Assembly: GCF_000969825.1 (NCBI RefSeq)
Contig: NZ_KQ033920.1
Span: forward strand, 62,001-126,000
DNA: 64,000 nucleotides
Direction of reading: 5' to 3'
Origin: Parabacteroides gordonii MS-1 = DSM 23371
GTDB taxonomy: Bacteria; Bacteroidota; Bacteroidia; Bacteroidales; Tannerellaceae
Both the position numbers and the translations under genes were made by a program. Shown piece by piece: positions 34,801 to 42,597 of this stretch (positions within the stretch are counted from its first letter, which is position 1; each line of letters opens with the position of its first letter). Below the pieces are notes generated by a model. That model ran no database searches and had not been told where the DNA came from. It was given only the letters and a program-made list of their open reading frames with translations.

Positions 34801-35244
34801 GGTTTTGATCTTTCATTGATGTTTACTGGTGCTGCAGGAGGTCGTATGTTGTTGACAGATGATGGTGTTGGTTATTTTAAAGGTGATGACTCACATCCGT
34901 CTACAGCTTGGCTGGATGCATGGACTCCCGAGAATCAAGATGCGAAAATGCCACGTATAGCTTATGCAACAAGTTCTCCGAGTATGTATTCAAATTATGT
35001 ATCGACCTTCTGGTTACAAAATACAAGCTATTTGCGTTTGAAAAACCTGCAATTTGGATATACATTCCCTCAGAATTGGATAAAACCATTAGGCGTTCAA
35101 AGTCTCAGGGTATATTATTCTGCGGAAAATCTGTTTACAATAAGTAATATGCTGATCAATGTCGATCCGGAAATAACAGTTGAAAGAGCTTCCAACTATC
35201 CACTGGTACAGACACATTCTTTTGGTGTTAACTTGACTTTCTAA
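31876..35244 (+). CDS. SusC/RagA family TonB-dependent glycan importer (PUL 1)
   Basis: A protein of about 1122 residues from ATG 31876; the frame is open 12 codons further up. A signal sequence (ending about TYAQ) is followed by an STN domain (VSINKKNTSIIEVLKEIE) that links it to FecR signalling, then a carboxypeptidase-like domain (ISGVVTDMSGEPIIGANVVIKGT), the TonB box region and plug (VIVVGYGTQKKVNMTGAVS, PYILVDGIE) and a 22-strand barrel that ends in FGVNLTF. It imports oligosaccharides across the outer membrane together with the following SusD lipoprotein. Confidence 0.95.
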   Translation: MKKSNDRDCCVPLFRKTIRIMKITTLFSMAVAFCISASTYAQNYKVSINKKNTSIIEVLKEIERNSEFTFFFNDNHVNVNRKTSVNLKNATLEEVLDQIFRNTGYNYQIIDRQVLIKADDMVKSTGVNQQNKIISGVVTDMSGEPIIGANVVIKGTTIGSITDVDGKFMLEVKNGDIIQLSFIGYLTQEIPYTGQSMLTVKLLEDTQKLEEVIVVGYGTQKKVNMTGAVSQVDSKVLESRPIQNLSSGIQGLMPGVTVTAGQGRPGQDGATIRVRGVGTLNTADPYILVDGIETGTMNSVDPNDIESISVLKDAASAAIYGSKASNGVILITTKRGKTGKPRISYSGNIGFQSPTTLVDRISSYDYATLLNQAMTDAGMSPRFDNTELQKFQSGTDPAYPNNNWYDLAYRTGIQHTHNVNLSGGTDNVKYMGSIGYLHQNGILPNSERQQFNARTNLDMKLTSKLTVRMNLAYIKNDYSDPTSCYNGGGDTASDQIIRQLNRMAPWIVSRYDDGTYGTISDGNPIAWLDLDQTVDRKNQNFSGTIAADYDIMDGLKATLTGSYVNDQQHYVEFQKYIRYNANKESEPNHLDNRYYGWNRTVFDALLNYDKQFGQHGLKALAGWHTEKYNYSYNKSYRKNFPTNDLTDINAGDASTQTNEGYTRELAMISWFARVNYDYAGKYLFEANIRSDASSRFADGHRWGYFPSFSAAWRMNEEGFMEGTKGWLNNLKLRASWGILGNQDALDDYYPWMGTYELDATYPFGGSLNSGYYQKYYKLSTISWEKARTWGIGLDATINNKINATIDYYDRKTTGIIMDVPVPAEFGLEAYKDNVGAMVNRGVEVILSYNNKWGDWAFGATGNFSYNKNKILDLGGVSEMKDPKNDNKYRTVGERLNSYYMYEAKGFFSSDEEAQAWMDKYSGQDGYPFGTSKFKGGDLIYQDTNGDGKITSDDRKISGSSDPSYTYGLNLTGGYKGFDLSLMFTGAAGGRMLLTDDGVGYFKGDDSHPSTAWLDAWTPENQDAKMPRIAYATSSPSMYSNYVSTFWLQNTSYLRLKNLQFGYTFPQNWIKPLGVQSLRVYYSAENLFTISNMLINVDPEITVERASNYPLVQTHSFGVNLTF

Positions 35245-35271
35245 ATACAGTATGCTTAAACTTATAGTTTT

Positions 35272-36894
35272 ATGAAACGAACATTAATTTATATATTGGC
35301 AGGAGTATCTTTATTAAATACTTCTTGTTCTGATTTTTTGGATACAATTCCTTATGATTCACTTTCTCCGAGCACAACGTGGCAGACAGAAGCCGATGCG
35401 GAAAAGTTTTTGATCGGTTGTTATGATGGTTGGGCAGATGCAGAGCAGATTCTTTATCTGGATTGTGCTTCTGATATTGGCTATAATAATTTTCCCTGGG
35501 AAAACTGGAAACTGATTGGTAATGGTGGTATGACGGCTTCAGGAAATGTAAATAATATGTATAAGTTCGATAAGATCCGTCGTTGCAACAATTTCTTGGA
35601 AAACATCGATAAGATAGAGTTTGCTGATGAAAATAAAAAGAACGATATGATCGGACAGATAAGAGCTATTCGTGCATATCTGTATTTCGATAAGAATTGG
35701 TGGTATGGCGGAATACCTATTATCGAGTCTTTTGAATCAGCCGCAGACGCTCAGGTTCCTCGTAATACGGAAGAAGAAGTGAAGAAGTTTGTCTATGATG
35801 AAATTGATGCCGTTATTCCTTTATTAAAAGATGCTCCTGCTGCAAGAGGATATATTGCAAAAGGAACTGCATTAGCTATTAAAATGCGTTCTGCATTATA
35901 TTATGGTGATTATGAACGTGCCAAAGATGCAGCAAAAGCTATTATGGCTCTTAATATGTATGAACTGGATTCAAGTTATAGCAATCTGTTTATGGTAGTA
36001 GGGCAGAATTCAAAGGAGATCATTGCTTCAGTCCAATATATTGAAAACCTGAAAACATTATCTACTATCGGCCAAATGTATAATAATGGAGATGGAGGAT
36101 GGTCTTCAATTGTGCCGACACACAACCTGGTAGATATGTATGAGATGAATGACGGATTAACAAAAGAAGAGTCTAAAAATTATGACCCGGTTCATCCTTT
36201 TGCCGGTCGTGATCCTCGTATGGCAATGACTGTTATTTTTCCCGGTCAGGATTGGAATAATAGCATTTATAATTCTTTGGATAAGCAGGCACAGAATGCA
36301 AATGGTGAATTAGTTGATAATCCCAATAATCCAGGTGGTGCAGAAAATGCATCGAAAACATCCCTGACATGGTATAAATATCTGGGACCTAAATCCCAAT
36401 ATGCCGATATGTGGGCGACCAATGCTTGTCCGATCATATTCCGTTATGCAGAAGTTCTTCTAACTTATGCGGAAGCCGAAAATGAATTGAACGGTCCTTC
36501 TGCCGAGATCTATGGATTGTTGAATCAGATCAGGAATCGGGTTGGTATGCCTGATGTAGATCAAGGAAAATATAATACAAAAGATAAATTGCGTGAGTTA
36601 ATTCGTCGTGAACGTTCTGTTGAACTTGCAGGGGAAGGTTTAAGACGTGCGGATATCTTACGTTGGAAAGATGAGAATGGTAAAATGGTCGCAGAGAAAG
36701 TTCTGAACGGTGAACTGAAACGTATGGCGGGTACTGTTAATTATAAAGAGTCCGATCCTTATAAACGGGCAACTATAACAGGTACGGATATTTTCATTGA
36801 AAACCGTAGCTTTACAGTCAATAACCGTTATTTACCAATTCCTCAGGATGCGATAGATAAAAATCCGAAACTGAAGCAGAATACAGGTTATTAA
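35272..36894 (+). CDS. SusD/RagB family glycan-binding lipoprotein (PUL 1)
   Basis: A 540-residue surface lipoprotein. Lipobox LNTSC gives acylated Cys19, followed by SDFLDTIPYDSLSP as in most SusD proteins. TPR-like helices carry RAIRAYLYFDKNWWYGGIPII, and the C terminus has RRERSVELAGEGLRRADILRW and YLPIPQDAID. It forms the lid of the SusC barrel and captures glycan. The gap to susC is 27 bases. Confidence 0.95.
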   Translation: MKRTLIYILAGVSLLNTSCSDFLDTIPYDSLSPSTTWQTEADAEKFLIGCYDGWADAEQILYLDCASDIGYNNFPWENWKLIGNGGMTASGNVNNMYKFDKIRRCNNFLENIDKIEFADENKKNDMIGQIRAIRAYLYFDKNWWYGGIPIIESFESAADAQVPRNTEEEVKKFVYDEIDAVIPLLKDAPAARGYIAKGTALAIKMRSALYYGDYERAKDAAKAIMALNMYELDSSYSNLFMVVGQNSKEIIASVQYIENLKTLSTIGQMYNNGDGGWSSIVPTHNLVDMYEMNDGLTKEESKNYDPVHPFAGRDPRMAMTVIFPGQDWNNSIYNSLDKQAQNANGELVDNPNNPGGAENASKTSLTWYKYLGPKSQYADMWATNACPIIFRYAEVLLTYAEAENELNGPSAEIYGLLNQIRNRVGMPDVDQGKYNTKDKLRELIRRERSVELAGEGLRRADILRWKDENGKMVAEKVLNGELKRMAGTVNYKESDPYKRATITGTDIFIENRSFTVNNRYLPIPQDAIDKNPKLKQNTGY

Positions 36895-36988
36895 TAGATA
36901 TTGGATATATCGTACTAACTAGTTTAAGGGATATATTGGATTATTTCTGATATATCCCTTCTTTTGTAAAGAAAAACACTTGAATCAT

Positions 36989-39901
36989 ATGAAGTATTAT
37001 AAATCACTCTGTTTTATCCTGCTTTTCACCAGCTTTCTATCCGGATACGGATGCAGTTCCTCTTCCCCCGAACGGCAGGTATTGGATATGAATACCAATT
37101 GGGCTTTCTACCGGGGCGATGTGGAAGAAGGATATAAGACAGACCTGGATGACTCCGGCTGGATGCCTGCCGTTATACCCCATATCATGCAACTGGAGAC
37201 AAAGCATTGCGGCGGAAATTCAATCTATGACGGCATTGGCTGGTATCGCCGTTATTTCAAGCTACCGGCGGAATATAAGGGTAAACGCATTGTCGTTTCT
37301 TTTGAAGGTGTCATGACAAACTGCGATGTCTATTTGAACGAAGAAAAGATAACGACGCATCACGGCGGTTATATGGGATTTGTGGCAGACCTCACGGATC
37401 GTATCAATTGGGATGGAAACAATATACTCGCTGTCCGCGTCTCTGCCGAATATGATCCGCTGACACCTCCGGGAAAGCCGCAGGATAAGATGGACTTTTA
37501 TTATTATAGCGGCATCTACCGGGATGTAAGCATGGTGATCACCGATAAGGTCTACATAACAGATCCTTTGCAGGAAAATATCATAGCCGGCGGAGGACAG
37601 TTCGTCACCTTCCCGGAAGTCACCAAAGAACGGGCAAAAACGCATCTGTCTACGCATATCCGTAACCTGACGGACGAATATAAGGATCTGACAATCCTTT
37701 CCCGGTTAAGGGATACCACAGGCCATGTGGTTGCTCAGACAGAGACTCCGGTACGCCTGCTAAAACAATCGGACGAGACTGTGGAACAGGACTTGGTTAT
37801 CGACAGCCCAACCTTATGGCATCCTTATACACCTTATCTCTATACGTTGCAGACGCAATTATTATCCGGAGATAGAGTGCTGGATGAAACAAATAAAAAG
37901 ATCGGTATCCGTACGATCCGTTATACAGCGGAAGAAGGTTTTTTCATCAACGGGGAGAAACTGTACATGCGCGGAGCTAACCGTCACCAGGCTTATGCTA
38001 ATATAGGAGATGCAGCCTCCAACTCGATGCAGGCCAGGGATGTGATCGACCTGAAACGCGGAGGTTATAATGCCGTCCGTGCCGCCCATTATCCGGCTGA
38101 TCCGGCTTTTCTGGATGCTTGCGACCAATATGGCTTGCTGGTTGTCGAATGTATCCCCGGCTGGCAGTTCTACAATCCCGACTCTACGTTTATCAGGCGC
38201 CTTTATGATATCGGGCGGCAGATGATCCGCCGTGACCGGAACCATCCTTCGGTTGTGCTTTGGGAAACGGCATTGAACGAGTCCCGTTATCCGGTTTCCC
38301 TGGCAAAAGAGATACAGGAATTATCCCATGCGGAGTATCCGGGTGACCAGATGTACACTGCTGGCGATTATTTCGGGCATGCTGATATGGAACCCTATTA
38401 CGATGTCTTTTATAAGCAGGTATCCCGCTTTCCGAAAGATGGTGATGTGATGAGCAATTATCCCGAAGATTTTATTTCGGTCAAGCCTTTATTTACCCGT
38501 GAATGGGGCGACGGTGTAGGAGAGAAGCCGCGTGTCAGCCTGAAAGAGAATGAAGAAGAACAGATGCGCCAGTGCCGTAGCCGTATCGAGCAGCTGAACG
38601 GACAGGGATATTTCGACTGGTGTATGCTGGATGCCAATCCACACATGGGAGGGCATTTCGTGTGGAGTTACAATGATTACGCGCGGGGGAGCCAGGATGA
38701 AACGATGTATAGCGGTGTGGTCGACATCAACCGTTATCCGAAGTTCAGCTATTTCATGTTGCAGAGTATGCGCGATCAATCTGTTTCCCAGCCGGGATTA
38801 TATGAAGGCCCGATGGTTTTTATCGCCTCTTATAATGCTTCGGAAGATTTTAGTTCATCCACGACAGATATTACGGTCTTTTCTAATTGTGATGAGGTCA
38901 GGTTATACCGTAACGATAAACTGATAGGAAAACAAACGCGGGAGGAAAGAACCCCATTCCAGCGTTCGATCGTAGAAAAAGGAGGAAGCCCTGCCTTTAT
39001 CTTTAATGCCGAGACATATGAAGCCGGTACATTGAGAGCGGAAGCCTTGACAGATGGAAAAGTAGTAGCCACCCATAACGTGACGACACCGGAAAAGGCG
39101 GATCATTTGGTTGTCGATATTAAAACCAATGGCATAACTCCCGTAGCAGACGGCTCGGATATGATTCCCGTTTATGTAAAGGTCTGCGATAAAAATGGTT
39201 CTTTAGTCTATAATTCTCAACAGGAGATACGGATCAAGGTATCCGGTGAAGGCACATTGATAGGCGACACGATCAGCCGTATCGGTATCAATCCGCAAAA
39301 GGTGGAAGGTGGTATCGGTTTTGCTTTTATACGGACAACGAAGAAAGCCGGAAACATAACGGTAGAAGCTACAGCAGATGGACTATCTGCCGGGAAAGCC
39401 GAAGTTAGAACAGTTCCCGCTGAAATTTCTTACCTGCCGGATGGAGAACATATCGCATTTACCGGTAAGGAGGAAGATAATGTAATCGTGAAGCCATCTT
39501 CCTGGCAAAAACGTATGCTGGAAAGACCTCGTTTAAAGATCGCTTCCGTACAGGTCGGTAGTAGCCAGAACGGTTACCCCGCATCAAATATAATAGATAA
39601 CGACGATCATACCTGGTGGATCGCAGGGGAAGATAAACTCCCACAGGTGGTTACCTTGTCCCTGGATCGTCCGGTTTATGTAGCGGCCAGCCGTATCCTT
39701 TTCCAGAAAGACAGTTCTTCCTACAAACATAAAGTAGAAACTTCCCGTGACGGCGAACATTGGGAACCTCTTTACGAACGGGAATGTACCGGCTGGGAAT
39801 TTAAGCCGATGACGGTAGACCGTGAAATAAAATATCTCCGTTTAACCATCGAGGATGTCTCGGAAGGACGTGCAGGGCTGGGGGAGATATCCCTTTATTA
39901 A
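36989..39901 (+). CDS. GH2 family glycosidase, probable beta-galactosidase, with C-terminal F5/8-type domain
   Basis: A 970-residue lipoprotein (lipobox GYGC near residue 22). The N-terminal sugar-binding and Ig-like domains precede a TIM barrel with the GH2 acid/base Glu in ETALNES (about residue 430) and the nucleophile Glu in FTREWGD (about 505). After further beta domains the C terminus (about 845-970) is a discoidin-like module (SSQNGYPASNIIDNDDHTWWIAG). Most such enzymes are beta-galactosidases, but beta-glucuronidase or mannosidase activity cannot be ruled out. I chose ATG 36989; a TTG nine bases upstream is less likely. It is the first enzyme gene of PUL 1. Confidence 0.88.
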   Translation: MKYYKSLCFILLFTSFLSGYGCSSSSPERQVLDMNTNWAFYRGDVEEGYKTDLDDSGWMPAVIPHIMQLETKHCGGNSIYDGIGWYRRYFKLPAEYKGKRIVVSFEGVMTNCDVYLNEEKITTHHGGYMGFVADLTDRINWDGNNILAVRVSAEYDPLTPPGKPQDKMDFYYYSGIYRDVSMVITDKVYITDPLQENIIAGGGQFVTFPEVTKERAKTHLSTHIRNLTDEYKDLTILSRLRDTTGHVVAQTETPVRLLKQSDETVEQDLVIDSPTLWHPYTPYLYTLQTQLLSGDRVLDETNKKIGIRTIRYTAEEGFFINGEKLYMRGANRHQAYANIGDAASNSMQARDVIDLKRGGYNAVRAAHYPADPAFLDACDQYGLLVVECIPGWQFYNPDSTFIRRLYDIGRQMIRRDRNHPSVVLWETALNESRYPVSLAKEIQELSHAEYPGDQMYTAGDYFGHADMEPYYDVFYKQVSRFPKDGDVMSNYPEDFISVKPLFTREWGDGVGEKPRVSLKENEEEQMRQCRSRIEQLNGQGYFDWCMLDANPHMGGHFVWSYNDYARGSQDETMYSGVVDINRYPKFSYFMLQSMRDQSVSQPGLYEGPMVFIASYNASEDFSSSTTDITVFSNCDEVRLYRNDKLIGKQTREERTPFQRSIVEKGGSPAFIFNAETYEAGTLRAEALTDGKVVATHNVTTPEKADHLVVDIKTNGITPVADGSDMIPVYVKVCDKNGSLVYNSQQEIRIKVSGEGTLIGDTISRIGINPQKVEGGIGFAFIRTTKKAGNITVEATADGLSAGKAEVRTVPAEISYLPDGEHIAFTGKEEDNVIVKPSSWQKRMLERPRLKIASVQVGSSQNGYPASNIIDNDDHTWWIAGEDKLPQVVTLSLDRPVYVAASRILFQKDSSSYKHKVETSRDGEHWEPLYERECTGWEFKPMTVDREIKYLRLTIEDVSEGRAGLGEISLY

Positions 39902-39932
39902 CTTGAAAAATAAATTATTAAATCAGAAAAAC

Positions 39933-40973
39933 ATGAGAATTACATTATTTATATTGATCATTTTGTTTTGTAAAACAGGACTTTTTGCGCAAGAAAAGCC
40001 TTTTGACATAGAACATGCTCCGGCTCCACTATTTCGTTGTCCGATTTATGACGGTTGTACGGACCCGACACTTGAATGGAATGAAGAAAGGCGGGAATGG
40101 TGGATTTTTTATACCCAACGTCGTGCCAATGTGCCTAATCTTCAGGATGTAGCCTGTGTGTATGGTTCTAAAGTAGGTATTGCAGCCACAAAAGACAACG
40201 GTAAAAACTGGTATTATGTTGGTACGGCAAACTTACCTGAACCATTACAGGGACAAAGCACTTTTTGGGCCCCGGATGTCTTCAAATATAAAAATACCTA
40301 TTATATGATCGTTACTTTTATTCCGGGTATACATCCTTTTTGGGGGGGGGATTGCCGGCTTGTCTTTTATAAAAGTAAAGATTTGATAAATTGGGATTTA
40401 GTGGAAGAAATTAAAGGCACACATGGTTGTATAGATGCTTCTGCTTTTCAAATGCCGGATGGAAGCTGGAAAATGTGGTATAAATCACCGGATTCTAAAA
40501 CATATACAGGTACCAGTAAGAATTTAGATACATGGACAGTAACAGGAAAATGCGAGATAGACGATGTCTCTCATGAAGGACCAATTGTTTTTTACTGGAA
40601 AAATAAATATTGGAATATTATTGATGAATGTAATTTAGGCTATGTCGGATTACATTGCTATGAATCGGATGATGCTTCACAATGGAAATATAATTCCACT
40701 ATATTGAATAAACCAGGGCTCCGTCCAGACGATTTTGATCAGGGGAGACATTGTGATGTAGTTGTATTGGAAGATCGTGCATTTATTTTCTATTTCACTC
40801 ATCCGGGACGCATATATGATATAAATGGAATAGAGGTCGGAGAAAATACATGGAATTACCATCGTGCATCTATTCAGATTGCAGAATTAGAATATATTGA
40901 TGGAAAGATTGTATGTGACCGGGATAAATATGCTAAAAAAATTCCGTCACCTTTAGAAAGAAAAAATAAATAA
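39933..40973 (+). CDS. Exported five-bladed beta-propeller glycosidase (GH43/GH117-like)
   Basis: A 346-residue protein with a signal peptide (ending about LFAQ). Candidate catalytic carboxylates match the GH43 clan order: Asp in GCTDPTLEWNEE (base), Asp in GCIDASAFQMPDG (pKa modulator) and Glu in DVSHEGPIVFYW (acid). Blade motifs such as WWIFYTQR, YYMIVTF and KMWYKS recur. I chose ATG 39933, 31 bases after the GH2 stop. Substrate may be an alpha-linked arabinoside, anhydrogalactose or xyloside; the neighbours suggest a sulfated galactan. A run of nine G at 40342-40350 lies inside the gene. Confidence 0.75.
   Translation: MRITLFILIILFCKTGLFAQEKPFDIEHAPAPLFRCPIYDGCTDPTLEWNEERREWWIFYTQRRANVPNLQDVACVYGSKVGIAATKDNGKNWYYVGTANLPEPLQGQSTFWAPDVFKYKNTYYMIVTFIPGIHPFWGGDCRLVFYKSKDLINWDLVEEIKGTHGCIDASAFQMPDGSWKMWYKSPDSKTYTGTSKNLDTWTVTGKCEIDDVSHEGPIVFYWKNKYWNIIDECNLGYVGLHCYESDDASQWKYNSTILNKPGLRPDDFDQGRHCDVVVLEDRAFIFYFTHPGRIYDINGIEVGENTWNYHRASIQIAELEYIDGKIVCDRDKYAKKIPSPLERKNK
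40342..40350 (+). repeat. G9 homopolymer in a coding sequence
   Basis: Five T followed by nine G encode Phe-Trp-Gly-Gly-Asp in the beta-propeller gene. The reading frame is intact as given. Such runs are prone to replication slippage, which would truncate the protein at about residue 140. Confidence 0.8.
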
Positions 40974-40983
40974 ACAGATAAAA

Positions 40984-42396
40984 ATGAAAATAAATCAATC
41001 AATAAAGATCAATCGGTTTGTATATATATATCTTAGTACTGTTTCCAGCCTGATTTCTTGCTCATCCGGCCAAAAAGAGGGAGCAGAAAAACCAAATATA
41101 TTAATAATACTTGCAGATGATGCCGGTTATGCAGATTTCGGTTTTATGGGTGCAAAAGATATACAAACTCCGAACATAGATCATCTGGCAGCTAATGGTT
41201 GTATCTTTACAGATGCACATGTGGCAGCAACAGTAAGTAGTCCATCCCGCTCAATGATGTTAACCGGTAGATATGGGCAACGATATGGATATGAATGTAA
41301 TCTGGATAAAGAAGGTAATGGTATACCTGAAAGTGAAGAGTTACTTTCTGCCCTGTTAAAACGTGAGGGATATCATACCGCATGTATAGGAAAGTGGCAT
41401 TTGGGCGCCCTACCATCTCAACAGCCAAAAGCTAAAGGCTTTGATACATTCTACGGATTGTTAGCCGGACATCGTTCTTATTTTTATAATCCGCAAACCA
41501 GTGATAAGGAGGGTAGTTTACAACAATATCAATATAATGGCCGGAATCTTTCTTTCGATGGCTATTTTACAGATGAACTGACTTCTAAAGCACAAAAATT
41601 TATTGCAGAAAATAATCAACCGTTTATGCTTTATATGTCTTATACAGCTCCTCATTCCCCCAATGAAGCAACTAAAGAAGATTTGGCACGTTTCAAAGAC
41701 CAGCCCCGACAGAAATATGCTGCTATGATGTATGCTTTGGATCGGGGGGTCGGCAAGATTGTAGATAAACTGAAAGAAACAGGACAATTTGATAACACAA
41801 TTATATTCTTTTTAAGTGATAACGGCGGCTCTACGACTAACCAATCATCAAATCTTCCATTAAAAGGATTTAAGGGTAATAAATTTGAAGGTGGACAGCG
41901 TGTTCCATTCTTTGTTGTCTGGGGCGATCGCTTTAAGGAGAAACAGCCTTTCAGTGGATTAACATCTTCTCTGGATATCTTTGCAACAATAGTTGATGCT
42001 TTAGATATTCAGAAAGATGAGTTGCATAAACCGATTGATGGTGTTTCTTTATTACCTTATCTTTCAGGAGAAAAAACAGGTAATCCGCATGATACCCTCT
42101 ATTGGCACAAAATGGATACACGTGCTATACGCTCCGGTTCTTATAAGCTGATAATTACCCGCAGTGTAGACTCTGTCATGTATAACCTGGATCAGGATGT
42201 AGAAGAAATGCATAATATCTTATCCGAAGAACCTGAAAAAGCACAAGAGCTAATGAAGCAGTTAAACCAATGGGAACAAACTTGTTGCAAAGAACCACTT
42301 TGGATAGAAACCGGATGGTCTGATATCACAAACAGTTATCATAGCCGTTTAATGAAAAATCAAATAAGAACGGCTGAAGATATAAAAGAAGAGTAG
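40984..42396 (+). CDS. Serine-type S1 family sulfatase
   Basis: A 470-residue alkaline-phosphatase-superfamily sulfatase, probably a lipoprotein (LISC near residue 26). The activation motif is SSPSR (residues 85-89) followed by SMMLTGRYGQ; Ser85 is the residue converted to formylglycine by an anaerobic maturase (anSME), which is not in this window. Metal-binding LADDAGYADF is at residues 43-52 and a second metal site is at FLSDNGG. It removes sulfate groups from glycans in the periplasm, so the target of PUL 1 is a sulfated polysaccharide. It begins 10 bases after the beta-propeller gene. Confidence 0.92.
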   Translation: MKINQSIKINRFVYIYLSTVSSLISCSSGQKEGAEKPNILIILADDAGYADFGFMGAKDIQTPNIDHLAANGCIFTDAHVAATVSSPSRSMMLTGRYGQRYGYECNLDKEGNGIPESEELLSALLKREGYHTACIGKWHLGALPSQQPKAKGFDTFYGLLAGHRSYFYNPQTSDKEGSLQQYQYNGRNLSFDGYFTDELTSKAQKFIAENNQPFMLYMSYTAPHSPNEATKEDLARFKDQPRQKYAAMMYALDRGVGKIVDKLKETGQFDNTIIFFLSDNGGSTTNQSSNLPLKGFKGNKFEGGQRVPFFVVWGDRFKEKQPFSGLTSSLDIFATIVDALDIQKDELHKPIDGVSLLPYLSGEKTGNPHDTLYWHKMDTRAIRSGSYKLIITRSVDSVMYNLDQDVEEMHNILSEEPEKAQELMKQLNQWEQTCCKEPLWIETGWSDITNSYHSRLMKNQIRTAEDIKEE

Positions 42397-42398
42397 CT

Positions 42399-42487
42399 TC
42401 CTGCAAGACTACTATTTTATCCAGCTACTCCTATAGTCCCGGCAAGATACTATAATAGTCCTGTCAAACCAGCACAATAGTGCTATT
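42399..42487 (+). repeat. Short degenerate palindromic repeats after the sulfatase gene
   Basis: Three to four imperfect copies of about 22 bases, each starting CC[TCA]G and ending near ATAGT, directly after the stop codon. Two contain short palindromes (ACTATAATAGT, GCACAATAGTGC). They resemble in style, not in sequence, the arrays of loci A and B. Confidence 0.45.
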
Positions 42488-42497
42488 CCCCTATAAG

Positions 42498-42527
42498 AAC
42501 TACGCAAACCTTTGCGTAGTTTTTTTT
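42498..42527 (+). terminator. Strong intrinsic terminator
   Basis: AACTACGCAAA pairs with TTTGCGTAGTT across a two-base loop and is followed by seven more T. It separates the sulfatase from the next enzyme gene, so the latter needs its own promoter or read-through. Confidence 0.92.
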
Positions 42528-42597
42528 CGTATAAGCGGCTGTACCCAAGCAGCAAAAGTTATACATTTGATCCATTAATAACTTAATTCTTAATACG

